From HGM11501 sp045123995 (GTDB lineage: Bacteria; Bacillota; Clostridia; CAKSNL01; HGM11501), in the NCBI GenBank assembly GCA_045123995.1, contig JBGVKY010000023.1, positions 1 through 64,000 of the forward strand: DNA of 64,000 bases, read 5' to 3'. The position numbers and the translations under genes were made by a program. Positions within the stretch are counted from its first letter, which is position 1. Every line of letters begins with the position of its first letter. Shown here one piece after another: positions 63,363 to 64,000 of the stretch. The notes under the pieces were generated by a model. That model searched no databases. It was given only the letters and a program-made list of their open reading frames with translations, and was not told the DNA's origin.

Positions 63363-64000
63363 ATGGGCTTAGAAAATAATAATAAAGGACAGTCTTTTAG
63401 CAGAGATATAAGTAAACAACTTAGTTGTGACTTTAAAGGGCATGAAAAAGATTGCACAGAGAAATGTGATAAATGTGCCTTTCACATAAAGGAAGCTGCA
63501 GATGTGGCAATGTCGCAAAATAAATTAGACGAAGCAATTAAGCTCTATAAAAAAGCTATATTTATAGAGTCTCGTTATGCAGATGCCTGGGTTTGTATCG
63601 GGAAATCATATATGCAGAAAGGCGATTATAACAAATCTCTTGATGCATTTAATAGGGCTTTGGGTATTGATACCATATACGGTGAAGCACTTTTTAACAA
63701 GGCGGTTGTATTACAAAAAATTGGTCATATAAACGATGCTATTGACATTGTAAATGACCTGCTTGCATCATGTGATAATGCTGAGGTAATCGCCCTCAAA
63801 CAACAGTTAATTGATTTGGGTGCAAAAGATGTATATCAACTTGACACAGCTATTGAAATTATGACCAATAAAGCTCGTGAAATAGCCGCTCATAACAATC
63901 TGCTTGATAAAGACGGTAAAGTGAGAACTGAAAGAGCTATTTACAAGAAAGCTGAATTTGCTTCTCAAATTTTTGATTATTGCAAAAGAAAGCATTCTTT
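63363..64000 (+). CDS. TPR protein with N-terminal Cys cluster, 3' end beyond window
   Basis: The reading frame opens at ATG 63363 behind TAGGAGG and is still open at the window end (212 codons). After about 20 residues a Cys cluster occurs: C-x9-C-x3-C-x2-C (CDFKGHEKDCTEKCDKC), probably zinc binding. Next come tetratricopeptide repeats: AADVAMSQNKLDEAIKLYKKAIFIESRYADAWVCIGKSYMQKGDYNKSLDAFNRALGI and ALFNKAVVLQKIGHINDAIDIVNDLL. The TPR array suggests a scaffold or client-recruiting role for the chaperone-like proteins encoded upstream. It is probably in the same operon, 25 nt after the CpXC gene. Confidence 0.75.
   Translation, partial: MGLENNNKGQSFSRDISKQLSCDFKGHEKDCTEKCDKCAFHIKEAADVAMSQNKLDEAIKLYKKAIFIESRYADAWVCIGKSYMQKGDYNKSLDAFNRALGIDTIYGEALFNKAVVLQKIGHINDAIDIVNDLLASCDNAEVIALKQQLIDLGAKDVYQLDTAIEIMTNKAREIAAHNNLLDKDGKVRTERAIYKKAEFASQIFDYCKRKHS

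Overview
The window is low-GC DNA from an anaerobic member of the Bacillota, most likely class Clostridia. The evidence is a GlgC/GlgD glycogen operon, a complete rnfCDGEAB operon, LexA boxes of the GAAC-N4-GTTC type, SLH-domain and cohesin/dockerin surface proteins, a lysine riboswitch, AGGAGG-type ribosome sites and many TTGACA-17-TATAAT promoters. No tRNA, rRNA, CRISPR array or intact transposase was found. I cannot name the genus from sequence alone.

Layout. 0-1.5 kb: a truncated peptidoglycan-binding protein and the flavin transferase ApbE. 1.6-11.5 kb: one long glycogen operon, glgB-glgC-glgD-glgA-glgP plus a GH13 glycosidase. 11.5-17.9 kb: housekeeping genes (flavodoxin-like protein, Dus, RlmD-type RNA methylase, NfeD/SPFH pair, M18 aminopeptidase) and a divergent pair of small HTH genes. 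17.9-22.4 kb: methionine metabolism, with an ArsR-type regulator, an O-acetylhomoserine sulfhydrylase and MetA behind a Met-rich leader peptide and attenuator, and luxS-mtnN on the other strand. 22.4-28.8 kb: an ECF sigma/anti-sigma/SLH protein operon, a divergent lexA / LysM-protein SOS locus and a secreted repeat protein. 29-35 kb: an acyl-CoA ligase, two cohesin-type surface proteins and an NhaC-family transporter under a lysine riboswitch. 36-46 kb: topB, an amino-acid ABC transporter, a VanW-family protein, a divergent GyrB-like topoisomerase subunit and a lone rhaA. 46-51.8 kb: the six rnf genes downstream of a PAP2 phosphatase. ApbE, encoded 45 kb away, belongs to the family that attaches FMN to RnfD and RnfG.

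From about 52 kb to the end the character changes. A structured non-coding stretch and a TnpV-family gene mark the edge of an accessory island. Its genes are all on the + strand and use CAA far more than CAG for Gln, unlike the core. The island carries an XRE regulator with a CCAAATTTGG operator, a membrane-tethered ImmA/IrrE-type peptidase and two small membrane proteins. These are followed by a compact chaperone-like operon: a 118-residue GrpE-like protein, an 827-residue Hsp70 with an extra beta domain, an AAA+ ATPase, a 983-residue CpXC/J-like membrane protein without an HPD motif, and a Cys-rich TPR protein cut off by the window end.

The best candidates for undescribed biology are this Hsp70/AAA+/J-like cluster and the leader-peptide attenuator of the methionine operon.
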